A stretch of DNA of 64,000 nt from Xanthomonas hyacinthi (GCF_009769165.1 NZ_CP043476.1:4409001-4473000), one strand, 5' to 3'. Numbered from the stretch's first letter, positions 21,901 through 29,640 are shown. Numbers and translations are program-made. Notes: generated by a model not told the origin, from the sequence alone.

Positions 21901-23050
21901 GCAGCCGCCGCTTCTGCCGCTGGCAACGCTCGCCGTGGCCGCGTTGCAGGGTCTGCATGCGTTCGTGCTGCAACAGCCGGGTGCGCAGGGTTTCCGTCTG
22001 CGCGCCTGGCGGGCCGAACACAGCCGATGCCGACGCAGAGACGGTTGCAGCGCCGGGCGCGCCTGGCGGGCAGCGTTGCAGGGCGTGCAGATGCGCCTGT
22101 GCCTGCGCATGCGCGCGTTGCAGCGCTTCCAGCTCGGCATTGGCATCCGTGAGCTTTTGCGCCAGCGCCTCGGCCTGCGCGCTACCGCGGCCGAAGAAGA
22201 CGGCCTTGGCAAGTGCGTTGCCATTGCTTCGCGCGCGGCCGAGTTCGTCTTCGAGCCGGGCGAGCGCCGCACGCGCCTGGGCGATGCCGGTATCCGCATT
22301 CGCTGCCGCCGCCGGCGATCCGGCCGGCGCCGCGGATCGCAGCGGCTGGCCGCGACTGTTCGCGGCTGCCAGTGCGTCGCGCGCGGCCGCGAGGTTCGGC
22401 TCCAGTTCCAGCAGCGCGGCGGAAACCGCGTCCGCTTGCGCATCGCATCGCTGCATCTGCCGGACCAATTCGGCACGCTGCTGGCTGAGCTGGGCGATGC
22501 GGTCGCCAAGGTTGCCGGCTCGGCGCGCCAGCAACGCCAACCGCTCGCGCGCCGCCTGCAACGTCTGTGTATGCGCGTATTTCAGTTCGTCGGTATGGCG
22601 CCGGGCAATGCCGGTCGCGAGGCGTCCATTGGCGTGCTCCAGGCGGGACAGCAACGCTGCATTCAGATCCGGCGCGGCAGCGGGCTGTTGCGCGGTAGCG
22701 TCGGGCTGGCGCACGGCGGCGGCGCGGTCCGCGTTGTTGGCAGAGCCGGCGGAGGACGCATAGCGAAGCAGTTCGCGATGCGGCAGCGGCGTTCCGCTGT
22801 CCAGTCCCAGGATCGCCCCTGCCTTGCGCCAGGGGAGGGTCAACGACCGCCGCTTGTCCGCGCCTACCGGCGTGAATGGAACCGCCTTGTTCTGCGCCGC
22901 CTTTTCCAACAGTGCGGCCGACCAGGTCAGGGGAGCGTCTTGCGCCGCGATCAGGTCGGCTTCGAACGCGGCTGGATCGGGAGTTGCCAGCTTGTTGTGC
23001 GTCTGCCGCCGTGCCGAGGGCGCGGATGGATGCGAGACGGTTTCGGCCAT
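18956..23050 (-). CDS. Giant alanine-rich coiled-coil protein, candidate secreted effector (AWR/RipA-like?)
   Basis: A 1364-residue protein with no signal peptide. The N-terminus is rich in Ser, Pro, Ala and polar residues, as in type III effectors. Residues about 130-460 are long heptad-like helices (coiled coil). The middle is Ala-rich helix. From about residue 900 there are alternating amphipathic beta strands (LGLKLVLGGQASAEASVEIY and later segments), followed by a helical C-terminus. An Ala-Trp-Arg triad (NLAWRDKLRI) lies near residue 894, and the length matches the Ralstonia AWR/RipA effector family. That assignment is inference from memory, not alignment. Codon use looks less GC-biased than its neighbours. 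An upstream in-frame ATG at 23101 would add 17 residues. Confidence 0.6.
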   Translation of the reverse strand: MAETVSHPSAPSARRQTHNKLATPDPAAFEADLIAAQDAPLTWSAALLEKAAQNKAVPFTPVGADKRRSLTLPWRKAGAILGLDSGTPLPHRELLRYASSAGSANNADRAAAVRQPDATAQQPAAAPDLNAALLSRLEHANGRLATGIARRHTDELKYAHTQTLQAARERLALLARRAGNLGDRIAQLSQQRAELVRQMQRCDAQADAVSAALLELEPNLAAARDALAAANSRGQPLRSAAPAGSPAAAANADTGIAQARAALARLEDELGRARSNGNALAKAVFFGRGSAQAEALAQKLTDANAELEALQRAHAQAQAHLHALQRCPPGAPGAATVSASASAVFGPPGAQTETLRTRLLQHERMQTLQRGHGERCQRQKRRLQDELQRVDAQLDQARQSSKVNTSELWQQDRTVHALEEAQGRMQQAVVQVDQDLSSTEAQHDAMQAAFANIPADATERLLDALPGFRAETRCAAGEQTLRTWAAAVQARADAFGSEALSPVDAIGIGLQALSIAAKGDVAQAAQALRELRAIGLRELVPAPAADTPPALSAVAAACVGLLAGVPRGMQVLSQMLGAAPTPPSKEQLEAAQIYLRADQLRANTAAAQGAQRAWLGAAQAGAQHALHGASPTHGLQAATQMQRSAFHALRNGYESAAAGSPYAQVNACLQMFAQWARAGSATAHRSQLNPLHALELGTRVAAAEALPTASRRAGEELRKAAAHLTGWLSARRHAQRAAGQRPAAQELAMQALAEYVRWSPSEQDLTQLAFTPRLLREIERRGLDLQRRAARSSPTDPAGPAASCHPAVEAAWTALRAGGMRLPETMRLLQRGLLDCREQAATSAGEDAMESAERHRFHQVVASASRLLHDGDSSRVRSPGALFDSLRDLLGNLAWRDKLRITEQRVLGLNASPLSAALAVIPAGLGLKLVLGGQASAEASVEIYMGRTGLSLQIGRQASRQVQAGAGISAGLLLPGTEAAPVGLGAAAEWRLKMESSIENGVQIRVPRRGKGQELEQRAQFLAMFEHLLRLAGEAGSDGAPLAQRDLLGELLAQHPTITVGVIAGAQRQSSSTESSIAATAGVRVGEMDGRPRRATLGASLGVKARRETASSQTPIAGYMKMLLKDSTAQSRVDMGARASASVVARQWHRPGAADGLPTPVARLSTGTLEAGFSKELHSAGSTTFSTLWMFNNEIDPVRTDSGFEFQSFAQFERDVRRNWALWTNYGIAKLQGKVDEQRLYLVAERQLEDFMDRVRVHMSDNRFASLIVDWALQAEAAPRLDALRAQSQLLRMAGREAEAAQADRAFDALLSQPAVWEPTMLILREKGKRQRERGIDFFVKRQTNQLAEAMRTVGQWTPYEPVP

Positions 23051-23391
23051 GCCCGGTAGGCAGGCGGAAAAACCATATGGCCGCAGTGGAAAAATAGGCA
23101 TAGGAATGATTCGCGCAATGGAATTTCACGTTCGATCTGCCCTGGGGAGTAGCGCCTTCGCATTCGATCGATGTGGCGAGCCGTGGCCTCCGGGCTTCCG
23201 CCCGCGTGGACTGAGAAGGTCCCATGCCCCGGTCGATCGCGAACGCCGGCCGGCGAAGTGGCGTGTTGAAAACGGAACGTCCGCCGGCGCTGCGGCAGCG
23301 CGGTTGGCCGCTGCGCGAACCGCTCACGAGCGTCCGCGCCGATCGGAGTGAGCGCCGCACCTCGCACGCACGCCGGCGATAGAATAGGCAG
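23051..23391. other. Divergent intergenic region between the giant gene and rarA
   Basis: 341 bases that should contain both promoters. I looked for a plant-inducible promoter box (TTCGC-N15-TTCGC) reading toward the giant gene. The GCGAA copies on the plus strand are 9 bases apart or far apart, so no good match exists. No small gene or terminator is convincing. Confidence 0.4.
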
Positions 23392-24762
23392 GTGGCCAAG
23401 CGCAGACTCCTCGCCGATACCCCCGACCTGTTGAGCGTCGATCGCGATGCGATGCGGCCGCTGGCCGAGCGCATGCGCCCGCGCACGCTCGACGAGATGG
23501 TCGGGCAGAAGCGCCTGCTGGCGCCGGCCAGCGCGCTGCGCCGCGCGGTCGAGTCCGGGCGCGTGCATTCGATGATCCTGTGGGGGCCGCCGGGCTGCGG
23601 CAAGACCACCCTGGCGCTGCTGCTGGCGCACTACGCCGAGGCCGAGTTCAAGGCGATCTCGGCAGTGCTGTCCGGCCTGCCGGAAGTGCGGCTGGTGCTG
23701 GCCGAGGCCGCGCAGCGCTTCGCCGACGGACGCCGCACGGTGCTGTTCGTCGACGAGGTGCACCGCTTCAACAAGGCGCAGCAGGACGCGTTCCTGCCGC
23801 ACATCGAGCGCGGCACCATCCTGTTCGTTGGCGCCACCACCGAGAACCCCTCGTTCGAGCTGAACTCGGCGCTGTTGTCGCGCTGCCGCGTGCACGTGCT
23901 GGAATCGGTGTCGCCGCAGGACATCGTCGAGGCCTTGCAGCGGGCGCTGCACGACAGCGAGCGCGGCCTCGGCGGCGAGGCAATCCAGGTGTCGGACGCG
24001 GCGCTGCTGGAGATCGCCAGCGCAGCCGACGGCGACGTGCGGCGTGCGCTGACCCTGCTGGAGATCGCCGCGGAGCTGGCCCAGGGCGAGGCCGGCGAGA
24101 TCACTCCGCAGACCCTGCTGCAGGTGCTGGCCGAGCGCACCCGCCGCTTCGACAAGGGCGGCGAGCAGTTCTACGACCAGATCTCGGCGCTGCACAAGTC
24201 GGTGCGCAGCTCCAATCCGGATGCGGCGCTGTACTGGCTGACGCGCATGCTCGACGGCGGCTGCGATCCGTCCTACCTGGCGCGGCGCCTGACCCGCATG
24301 GCGATCGAGGACATCGGCCTGGCCGATCCGCGCGCGCAGCAGATGGCGCTGGAAGCCTGGGACATCTACGAGCGGCTGGGCAGCCCGGAGGGCGAACTGG
24401 CCTTCGCGCAACTGGTGCTGTACCTGGCCAGCACCGCCAAGTCCAACGCCGGCTACGCCGCCTTCAACCAGGCCAAGGCCGAAGTGCGCGAGAGCGGCAC
24501 CCAGGACGTGCCGCTGCATCTGCGCAACGCGCCGACCAAGCTGATGAAGACCCTCGGCTATGGCGCGCACTACCAGTACGACCACGACGCCGAGGGCGGC
24601 ATCGCCCTGGACCAGACCGGGTTTCCGGATGCGATGGGCGAGCGCGTGTACTACCGGCCGGTGGAGCGCGGCCTGGAGATCAAGCTCAAGGACAAGCTCG
24701 ACCGGCTGCGCGCCGCGCGCGCGCAGGCGCGGGCTGACAAGGCCAAGCCAACGCGCTCATAA
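23392..24762 (+). CDS. rarA: Replication-associated recombination protein A (MgsA/RarA)
   Basis: AAA+ clamp-loader-like ATPase (456 residues) acting at stalled replication forks. It has the N-terminal PLAERMRPRTLDEMVGQ, Walker A GPPGCGKTT, Walker B VLFVDEVHRF, sensor 1 GATTENPSFELN, and the C-terminal tetramerisation region (DPRAQQMALEAWDIYERLGSPEGE). The GTG at 23392 gives the family N-terminus. The normal partner gene lolA is 4.5 kb upstream because of the giant minus-strand gene between them. A fluoride riboswitch starts eight bases after its stop. Confidence 0.95.
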   Translation: MAKRRLLADTPDLLSVDRDAMRPLAERMRPRTLDEMVGQKRLLAPASALRRAVESGRVHSMILWGPPGCGKTTLALLLAHYAEAEFKAISAVLSGLPEVRLVLAEAAQRFADGRRTVLFVDEVHRFNKAQQDAFLPHIERGTILFVGATTENPSFELNSALLSRCRVHVLESVSPQDIVEALQRALHDSERGLGGEAIQVSDAALLEIASAADGDVRRALTLLEIAAELAQGEAGEITPQTLLQVLAERTRRFDKGGEQFYDQISALHKSVRSSNPDAALYWLTRMLDGGCDPSYLARRLTRMAIEDIGLADPRAQQMALEAWDIYERLGSPEGELAFAQLVLYLASTAKSNAGYAAFNQAKAEVRESGTQDVPLHLRNAPTKLMKTLGYGAHYQYDHDAEGGIALDQTGFPDAMGERVYYRPVERGLEIKLKDKLDRLRAARAQARADKAKPTRS

Positions 24763-24770
24763 TCGGCATC

Positions 24771-24828
24771 AAGGAGATGGCATTCCTCCTCGAACCGCCC
24801 GCAGTCCCTGCGCGCTGATGATGCCTGC
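24771..24828 (+). ncRNA. Fluoride riboswitch (crcB RNA motif)
   Basis: The conserved pieces occur in order: GGAGATGGCATTCCTCC (P1/L1 region), AACCGCC, a short helix, then GCTGATGATGCC. This is the fluoride-sensing aptamer. It lies between rarA and crcB on the same strand. Aptamers of this class switch on fluoride exporters, and the downstream gene encodes one, so the assignment is doubly supported. Confidence 0.85.
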
Positions 24829-24852
24829 CCAACCCCCGCCGGGGCGGCAGGC
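24823..24852 (+). promoter_or_regulatory. Expression-platform hairpin of the fluoride riboswitch
   Basis: GCCTGCC at 24823-24829, at the 3' edge of the aptamer, pairs with GGCAGGC at 24846-24852 around a GC-rich loop. Overlap of the 5' strand with the aptamer end would let ligand binding compete with hairpin formation. No T-run follows, so control could be by rho or at translation. Confidence 0.5.
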
Positions 24853-24886
24853 CTGCGCCCCGGCATCGCCCGATCTGGAGACCACG

Positions 24887-24949
24887 ATGCCGCACCTCGT
24901 TTTCGTTTTTCCACCCCGCCGCACCGCCGCGTCCCGGAGCCGCGCATGA
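24887..24949 (+). CDS. 20-codon leader ORF coupled to crcB
   Basis: ATG at 24887 has CTGGAG six bases upstream, a better ribosome-binding site than crcB itself has. It encodes [20 protein letters not shown]. The stop overlaps the crcB ATG as ATGA, so ribosomes finishing the leader could restart on crcB. The Phe/Val run and PP followed by Arg residues are reminiscent of leader peptides, but no amino acid-sensing logic is evident. No homologue is recognised. Confidence 0.45.
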   Translation: MPHLVFVFPPRRTAASRSRA

Positions 24950-25365
24950 ACTTCGCCCTGTGGTGGCAGCAGTTGCTGCTGGCGATGGCCGGCGGCGCGG
25001 TCGGCTCCGGCTTGCGCTTCGCCGTCGGCAGCGCCTTGCTGCAGCGCTACGGTGCCGGTTTCCCGTGGGGCACGCTGACGGTGAATCTGGTCGGCGCCTT
25101 CGTCGGCGGTTTCCTGATGGTCTGGATCGAAGGCAGGGGCGCCAGCGCGCCGTATTGGCGGGCGCTGCTGATCGTGGGCCTGATCGGCGGGCTGACCACG
25201 TTTTCCTCGCTGATGATGGAGAGCCTGGTGTTCCTGCGCGGCGGGCGTGGCGGCATGGTGCCGATCTACCTGGCGATCACCCTGGCAGCGGGATTGCTGC
25301 TGGTGTTCGCCGGCGCCCGCGTGGCCATGGAATTGCGCCCGCCGGCGGCCAGCGCGGCCAGCTGA
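24946..25365 (+). CDS. crcB: Fluoride exporter CrcB (Fluc channel)
   Basis: Small dual-topology membrane protein (139 residues, four membrane segments) forming a dimeric fluoride channel that protects enolase and pyrophosphatase from fluoride. The motifs [10 protein letters not shown], the pore asparagine in [16 protein letters not shown], and [11 protein letters not shown] are present. It is preceded by a fluoride riboswitch and a translationally overlapping 20-codon ORF. The ATG at 24946 is the natural start. Confidence 0.95.
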   Translation: MNFALWWQQLLLAMAGGAVGSGLRFAVGSALLQRYGAGFPWGTLTVNLVGAFVGGFLMVWIEGRGASAPYWRALLIVGLIGGLTTFSSLMMESLVFLRGGRGGMVPIYLAITLAAGLLLVFAGARVAMELRPPAASAAS

Positions 25366-25392
25366 TCCTCGCCGCCGCGGCGCTCCCAGGCC

Positions 25393-25725
25393 TCAGGACA
25401 GCAGGGCGGCGGCCAGACCCAAGGGCGGCGCCGCCAGCGCCAGCGGCACGATGACGCGCGGCCGGTACGGCAGCAGGCCGTAGGTCAGCAGCGCGGCGCT
25501 GGCACTGAGCGTGCCCAGCCACAGCACCGGGCCGATGCTCCAGCCCAGCGCGCTCACGCAACAGGCGAACGCCGCGCACAGCAGCAGCCAGCCGCCGATG
25601 CGCAGCTGGCGCATCCGCGCCGGCGCGGCGCGGCGCGCGGCGTACAACTCCATCTGGTGCTTCTCCATCGCCAGGCACAGCGCGACGAAGCCGGAGAAGG
25701 CCAGGCCCAGCCCGAGCAGGCTCAT
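25393..25725 (-). CDS. DUF3325 small membrane protein
   Basis: A 110-residue protein with three or four hydrophobic segments. DUF3325 proteins accompany PepSY membrane proteins and DUF3649 proteins in siderophore-uptake operons. No activity is known. The start at 25725 overlaps the stop of the PepSY gene (ATGA), and it is the last gene of the operon. Confidence 0.8.
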   Translation of the reverse strand: MSLLGLGLAFSGFVALCLAMEKHQMELYAARRAAPARMRQLRIGGWLLLCAAFACCVSALGWSIGPVLWLGTLSASAALLTYGLLPYRPRVIVPLALAAPPLGLAAALLS

Positions 25726-27344
25726 TGCACCTCCAGCCCCGTGTCCGAGACGGGCTGCGCCGCCGCCGCGCGTTCGCGGGCGCGGCGTTCGGCCGCCGAC
25801 AGCGACGGCTGCCAGCGCTGCATGCGCCGCGCGGCCAGCGCCAGCGCACAGCCCAGCCCGAAGCAGACCAGGTCCACCCCGGCCAACGCCCAATCGCCGG
25901 CCGGGATGCTGTTGCCCAGATGCGCCTCGCTGGTCAACGCATTGAGCACCGGCAGCAGCGCGAACAGTGCGGCGCCCAGGTACAGCTGCCAGGCCCACAT
26001 CACGCGCCTGGGCCAGACGAAGGCGGCCAGCAGCGCCGCCGCCCAGGCCAGGAAGAACGCGGCCGCTTCCTGGTCCGGGCGCTCGGCCACGTGCACCGGG
26101 ATCAGCCGGTTGCCCCAGAAATAGGCGGCGAAGGCGATCGGCAATCCGGCCACCGTGCCGATGTTCAGCGCATCGACCAGGCGCAGGCCGAAGCCGATCC
26201 GGCCGGCCTTGGCATGCTTGGGCCGCTCCTTGACCGCCCACAGGATCACTCCGCTGGCCACCATCAGGCAGCCGAGCAGGCCGGAGCCGAAGAACAGCCA
26301 GCGCAGTCCATCGCCGGCGAAGTGCGCCAGGTGCAGGCCGTACAGCGTGCTGCGGGTCTGCGCGGCCGCGCCGGGGTTGCCGCTGCGCGCCAGGACCTGC
26401 CCGCTGCCGGCGTCCAGCAGCAGCGACGGCGGGTCGTAGGCCAGGCGCTGGCCCTCGCCCTGGCGGATCTCGATCACCGCCGCGGCGTCGCCCGGGTTGT
26501 ACAGCGAAAATCCGGCGATCGGCGCCTGCGCACCCCATTCGGCGCGCGCCACGTCCAGCAGGCGCGCGATCGGCAGGCGCCGGCCCGGCTGGCCGCTGGC
26601 TTCGCGGGTGTTTTCCGGCTGCTGGAACGCTTCGGCATAGAACGCCGCCTCGGCATCCGGATAGGCGAGCTTGATGCCCCACGGCAGGTACATCAGCATC
26701 AGCGTGACCAGCCCGGTGTAGGTGATCATGGCGTGGTAGGGCAGGGCCAGCACCGCGCTGACGTTGTGGAAGTCCAGCCACGAGCGCTGGCCCTTGGCCG
26801 GGCGGAAGGTGAAGAAGTCCTTGAAGATCTTCTTGTGGGTGATGACCCCGCTGATGATCGCCACCAGCATGAACATCGCGCAGAAGCCGACGATGTAGCG
26901 CGCCCACATGACCGGGATGTAGTGCAGGTCGAAGTGCAGGCGATAGAAGAAATCGCCGCCGCGGGTGTCGCGCGCCGTGCTGGCCTCGCCGCTGAGCGGG
27001 TCCAGCAGCGCGTCGCCGAACATCTGCTTGCGGCTCTGGGGGCTGCCGTCGGCCGGCGGCGGATTGCGCCAGAACAGCTGGGTGAACGGCGAGCGCGCGC
27101 CCGGCAGCGACACCGTCCACTGCGGCGACTGCGGCGCATCGCGCTCCAGCAGCGCGACCGCGCGCGCGGCGACGGTGTCCGTGCCCAGCGGCGCGCGCGG
27201 CAGCTCCGGGCGCATCCAGCGACTGATCTCGTTGCGGAAATAGCTGGCGGTGCCGGCCATGAAGATCAGCAGCAGCACCCAGCCGACCAGCAGGCCGGTC
27301 CAGGTATGCAGCCAGGCCATCGATTGGCGGAAGCCCTGCTTCAT
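25722..27344 (-). CDS. PepSY-associated membrane helix protein (iron/siderophore reductase-like)
   Basis: A 540-residue inner-membrane protein. It has an N-terminal membrane helix (LHTWTGLLVGWVLLLIFMAG), periplasmic PepSY-type regions, then helices with histidines likely to bind heme (RLHFDLHYIPVMWARYIVG; WLDFHNVSAVLALPYHAMITYTG). Further C-terminal helices include HLAHFAGDGLRWLFFGSGLLG. This layout resembles proteins that reduce ferric siderophores. It overlaps both neighbours by four bases. No TonB receptor is in the operon. Confidence 0.85.
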   Translation of the reverse strand: MKQGFRQSMAWLHTWTGLLVGWVLLLIFMAGTASYFRNEISRWMRPELPRAPLGTDTVAARAVALLERDAPQSPQWTVSLPGARSPFTQLFWRNPPPADGSPQSRKQMFGDALLDPLSGEASTARDTRGGDFFYRLHFDLHYIPVMWARYIVGFCAMFMLVAIISGVITHKKIFKDFFTFRPAKGQRSWLDFHNVSAVLALPYHAMITYTGLVTLMLMYLPWGIKLAYPDAEAAFYAEAFQQPENTREASGQPGRRLPIARLLDVARAEWGAQAPIAGFSLYNPGDAAAVIEIRQGEGQRLAYDPPSLLLDAGSGQVLARSGNPGAAAQTRSTLYGLHLAHFAGDGLRWLFFGSGLLGCLMVASGVILWAVKERPKHAKAGRIGFGLRLVDALNIGTVAGLPIAFAAYFWGNRLIPVHVAERPDQEAAAFFLAWAAALLAAFVWPRRVMWAWQLYLGAALFALLPVLNALTSEAHLGNSIPAGDWALAGVDLVCFGLGCALALAARRMQRWQPSLSAAERRARERAAAAQPVSDTGLEVQ

Positions 27345-27688
27345 GGCGCGTGCTGCTGCAGCCAGGCGATGGCCAGGGCCATCGGCGCCAGCAGCGCGAC
27401 GATGCCGAGCCAGGCGCGCGCCGCGCTACGCGTGGCGAAGGCCCACAACGCAGTGCAGGCGCAGGCCAGGATGCCCAGCATCATGCCGCTCAGCACCGCC
27501 TGCGCGCGCAGCGACGGCCACAGCAGCGGCAGCAGCGCGGAGGTCGCCGCGGCCAGCGCATAGCCACCGAAGATCGCCGCCAAGGTCCGCGACAGCACGC
27601 CCAGCCAGGGCGGCAGCGGACGCCGCGGCGCAGCGGGCGTGCTCGGCGCGTGTGGATCGTGCAGGGGCGTTGGCGAGACTGGATGCAT
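27341..27688 (-). CDS. DUF3649 small membrane protein
   Basis: A 115-residue protein with a proline-rich N-terminus (PTPLHDPHAPSTPAAPRRPLP) and three hydrophobic segments. It is the first gene of the DUF3649-PepSY-DUF3325 operon, an arrangement usual for iron-uptake accessory genes. The ATG at 27688 is 78 bases from a Fur-box-like sequence. Confidence 0.78.
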   Translation of the reverse strand: MHPVSPTPLHDPHAPSTPAAPRRPLPPWLGVLSRTLAAIFGGYALAAATSALLPLLWPSLRAQAVLSGMMLGILACACTALWAFATRSAARAWLGIVALLAPMALAIAWLQQHAP

Positions 27689-27765
27689 GGGAGCCTGTTG
27701 GGGAAAGGCACCGGCTTGGCATCGGGCTAGGCGGGAGCGTGGCGGCGGCAGGGAATGCCGATTGC

Positions 27766-27784
27766 GTTAATGATACGCATTCCT
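27766..27784 (-). promoter_or_regulatory. Fur-box-like operator
   Basis: GTTAATGATACGCATTCCT matches the 19-base Fur consensus (GATAATGATAATCATTATC) at 13 positions, including the AATGATA half. It lies upstream of the iron-type operon starting at 27688 and would make that operon iron-repressed. Confidence 0.65.
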
Positions 27785-27790
27785 ATCTTA

Positions 27791-27849
27791 CCTGCGCAAC
27801 GCGCAGGCATGGCCGCGATGCGCGGGCTGCGCCGCCGCGCAGCGGCGGC
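27791..27849. terminator. Two GC-rich hairpins between the ccm operon end and the Fur box
   Basis: CCTGCGC-aac-GCGCAGG (27791-27807) and GCCGCCGC-gca-GCGGCGGC (27831-27849) are perfect stems. They lie beyond ccmI on the minus strand and may end the ccm transcript. Neither has a T-run. Confidence 0.4.
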
Positions 27850-27944
27850 AGCGAGCGAACGGTCCGCGCGTACGGACCGAAGCCGGCGACCGATCCGCGG
27901 CGAATGGCGGCGACTCGCGGCGGTCGCGATCGGTCGGGCCGGCT

Positions 27945-28616
27945 TCAGCGCGTCGCCGCGTTGCTGGGGGCGGGGTTGCCAGGGGCGGGCGCCGCGGCCA
28001 TCGCCTCGGCGGCGGCGATCTTCTGCGCCACCGCCTCGCGCAGCGGGGAAGCGTCGGGCAGCAGGCTGCGCAGGCGCCGCCAGTGCGCCGCGGCGTTGCC
28101 GTAATGCCGCCGCTGGAATTCGCCAATGCCCAGCATCCACAGCGCGCGCTGGTTGTCCGGCTGCTGCGCGAGCACGCGCGCGAGCATGCCGTGCGCGGCC
28201 GCGCCGACGGCGAAATCGGGTTGCTGGGCCATGTCCGCCTCGACCCAGCCGAGCATCGCCTCGCTGTTGTCCGGATCGATCCGCAGCGCCTGCGCGTAGG
28301 CATCGCGCGCTTCGACAGGACGTTTCTCCTGCGCGGCGGCCACGGCCTGGTCCATCCACTGCTGCAGTGCCGGTGGCGCCGCGTCTACGGCGGGCGCCGG
28401 CGCGGCTTGCACGGGCACGCCGGCGAGCGCGGCCGGGTCGCCAACCAGCAGATACAGGCCGGCGCTCGCCAGCGGCAGCGCCACGGCCAGCAGCGCTGCG
28501 GCGGCAAGGCGCAGCGTGCCTGCGCCCGGATGCCGGCGCAGCAGCGGCCACAGCAAGGCGCCCAGCGCGGTGCCGAGCATCAGCGTGGCGGCGATGCAGA
28601 AGCCGGCCGTCACCAT
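27945..28616 (-). CDS. ccmI: Cytochrome c biogenesis TPR protein CcmI
   Basis: Apocytochrome c chaperone, here the soluble TPR part with two N-terminal membrane helices (FCIAATLMLGTALGALLW; LLAVALPLASAGLYLLV) and TPR-like repeats (AQEKRPVEARDAYAQALRID and following). At 223 residues it is short compared with full-length CcmI. It is the last gene of the ccm operon. The start at 28616 overlaps the ccmH stop by seven bases. Confidence 0.85.
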   Translation of the reverse strand: MVTAGFCIAATLMLGTALGALLWPLLRRHPGAGTLRLAAAALLAVALPLASAGLYLLVGDPAALAGVPVQAAPAPAVDAAPPALQQWMDQAVAAAQEKRPVEARDAYAQALRIDPDNSEAMLGWVEADMAQQPDFAVGAAAHGMLARVLAQQPDNQRALWMLGIGEFQRRHYGNAAAHWRRLRSLLPDASPLREAVAQKIAAAEAMAAAPAPGNPAPSNAATR

Positions 28617-29101
28617 GGTTCTTCCGGCTCCGGTTCTTCCCGCACCGCCTGCGCCGGCAACCCGGCCCGGCGCCGCTGCCGCAGCGTGGCCGCCACCATC
28701 GCCGCGCCGCCGAGCAAAAACAGCAACGGGCCGAACCACAGCAGCCAGGTGCCGGGCGCCAGCGGCGGGTCGTAGAGCACGAACCGGGAATAGCGATCGA
28801 CCATGTACTGCTTGATCTGCGCGTCGCTGCGGCCGGCCTGCAACTGCGCGAACACCTGGTGGCGCAGGTCGCGCGCCAGCGTGGCGTTGGAGTCGGCCAG
28901 GCTCTCGTTCTGGCAGACCAGGCAGCGCAACTGCGCGGTCAGGTGCTGGAAGCGCAGCTCCTGTTGCCGATCCTGGAACGGCAGCGGATCCACCGCCTGC
29001 GCCGCCGCCGGCAGCGCATGGGCGAGCAACAGCAACAGCAACAGTTGCCACGGCATGCTTCGTCGCCGGCTACGCCGCGTTCGTGGAGACGGCCGGCTCA
29101 T
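28610..29101 (-). CDS. ccmH: Cytochrome c-type biogenesis protein CcmH
   Basis: Membrane-anchored periplasmic thiol oxidoreductase that keeps apocytochrome CxxCH cysteines reduced for heme ligation. It has a signal peptide (MPWQLLLLLLLAHALPAAAQ), the diagnostic LRCLVCQNESLADSNA motif, and a C-terminal membrane anchor. The ATG at 29101 overlaps the ccmG stop by four bases and gives an Arg-rich extension before the signal peptide; an ATG at 29056 is the alternative. Confidence 0.92.
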   Translation of the reverse strand: MSRPSPRTRRSRRRSMPWQLLLLLLLAHALPAAAQAVDPLPFQDRQQELRFQHLTAQLRCLVCQNESLADSNATLARDLRHQVFAQLQAGRSDAQIKQYMVDRYSRFVLYDPPLAPGTWLLWFGPLLFLLGGAAMVAATLRQRRRAGLPAQAVREEPEPEEPW

Positions 29102-29640
29102 CGCGGCGCTGCGCCCAGCGCGGCGATGGCCGGGCGCAGTTCGTCGGCGATCAGCGCGGGGGTCAGCGCGCCGACATGCTTGTAGCGGATCACGCCCTGG
29201 GCATCGATCAGGAAGGTTTCCGGGGCGCCGTAGACGCCGAAGTCGATCGCGCGCTGTCCGTCCTGATCGACCACGACCAGTGCGTACGGATTGCCGTGCT
29301 TCTCCAGCCAGGAGCGCGCGTCGCGCGGGTCGTCCTTGTAGGCGTAGCCGACCAGCGCCACGTCGAGGTCGTGGGCGTGCGCCAGCAGCACCGGATGCTC
29401 CTCGCCACAGGCCAGGCACCAGCTGCCGAACACGTTGAGCAGGTAGGGGCGGCCGCGCAGGTCGGCGCTGCCGGCGTGCTGCGCGGGGTGGTCCAGGCGC
29501 GGCAGCGAGAACGCCGGCGCCGGCTTGCCGATCAGCGGCGAGGGCAGCTCGCGCGGGTCGTGCGCGCGGCTCCAGTAGATGCCGAAGCCGAACAGCGCGG
29601 CCAACAGCAGGAAGCCGAACAATGGCAGCAGCCGGCTCAT
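29098..29640 (-). CDS. ccmG: Thiol:disulfide interchange protein CcmG/DsbE
   Basis: Membrane-tethered periplasmic thioredoxin-like protein (180 residues) that reduces apocytochrome c or CcmH. The N-terminal helix (LLPLFGFLLLAALFGFGIYW) is followed by FGSWCLACGEEHPVL with the CxxC active site, the family GYAYKDDP and the cis-Pro region GAPETFLID. It overlaps ccmF and ccmH by four bases each. Confidence 0.94.
   Translation of the reverse strand: MSRLLPLFGFLLLAALFGFGIYWSRAHDPRELPSPLIGKPAPAFSLPRLDHPAQHAGSADLRGRPYLLNVFGSWCLACGEEHPVLLAHAHDLDVALVGYAYKDDPRDARSWLEKHGNPYALVVVDQDGQRAIDFGVYGAPETFLIDAQGVIRYKHVGALTPALIADELRPAIAALGAAPR

Noticed and set aside
19517..23059. A 1180-codon plus-strand frame opposite the giant gene
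   Set aside because: Composition (Gln/Arg/Gly-rich, no domains) is that of an antisense shadow, whereas the minus-strand frame shows coiled coils, beta strands and plausible protein segments.
23100..23130. TTCGC near 23110 followed by TTCGA, resembling a PIP box
   Set aside because: It points away from the giant gene, the spacing is 16 rather than 15, and the second half is TTCGA.
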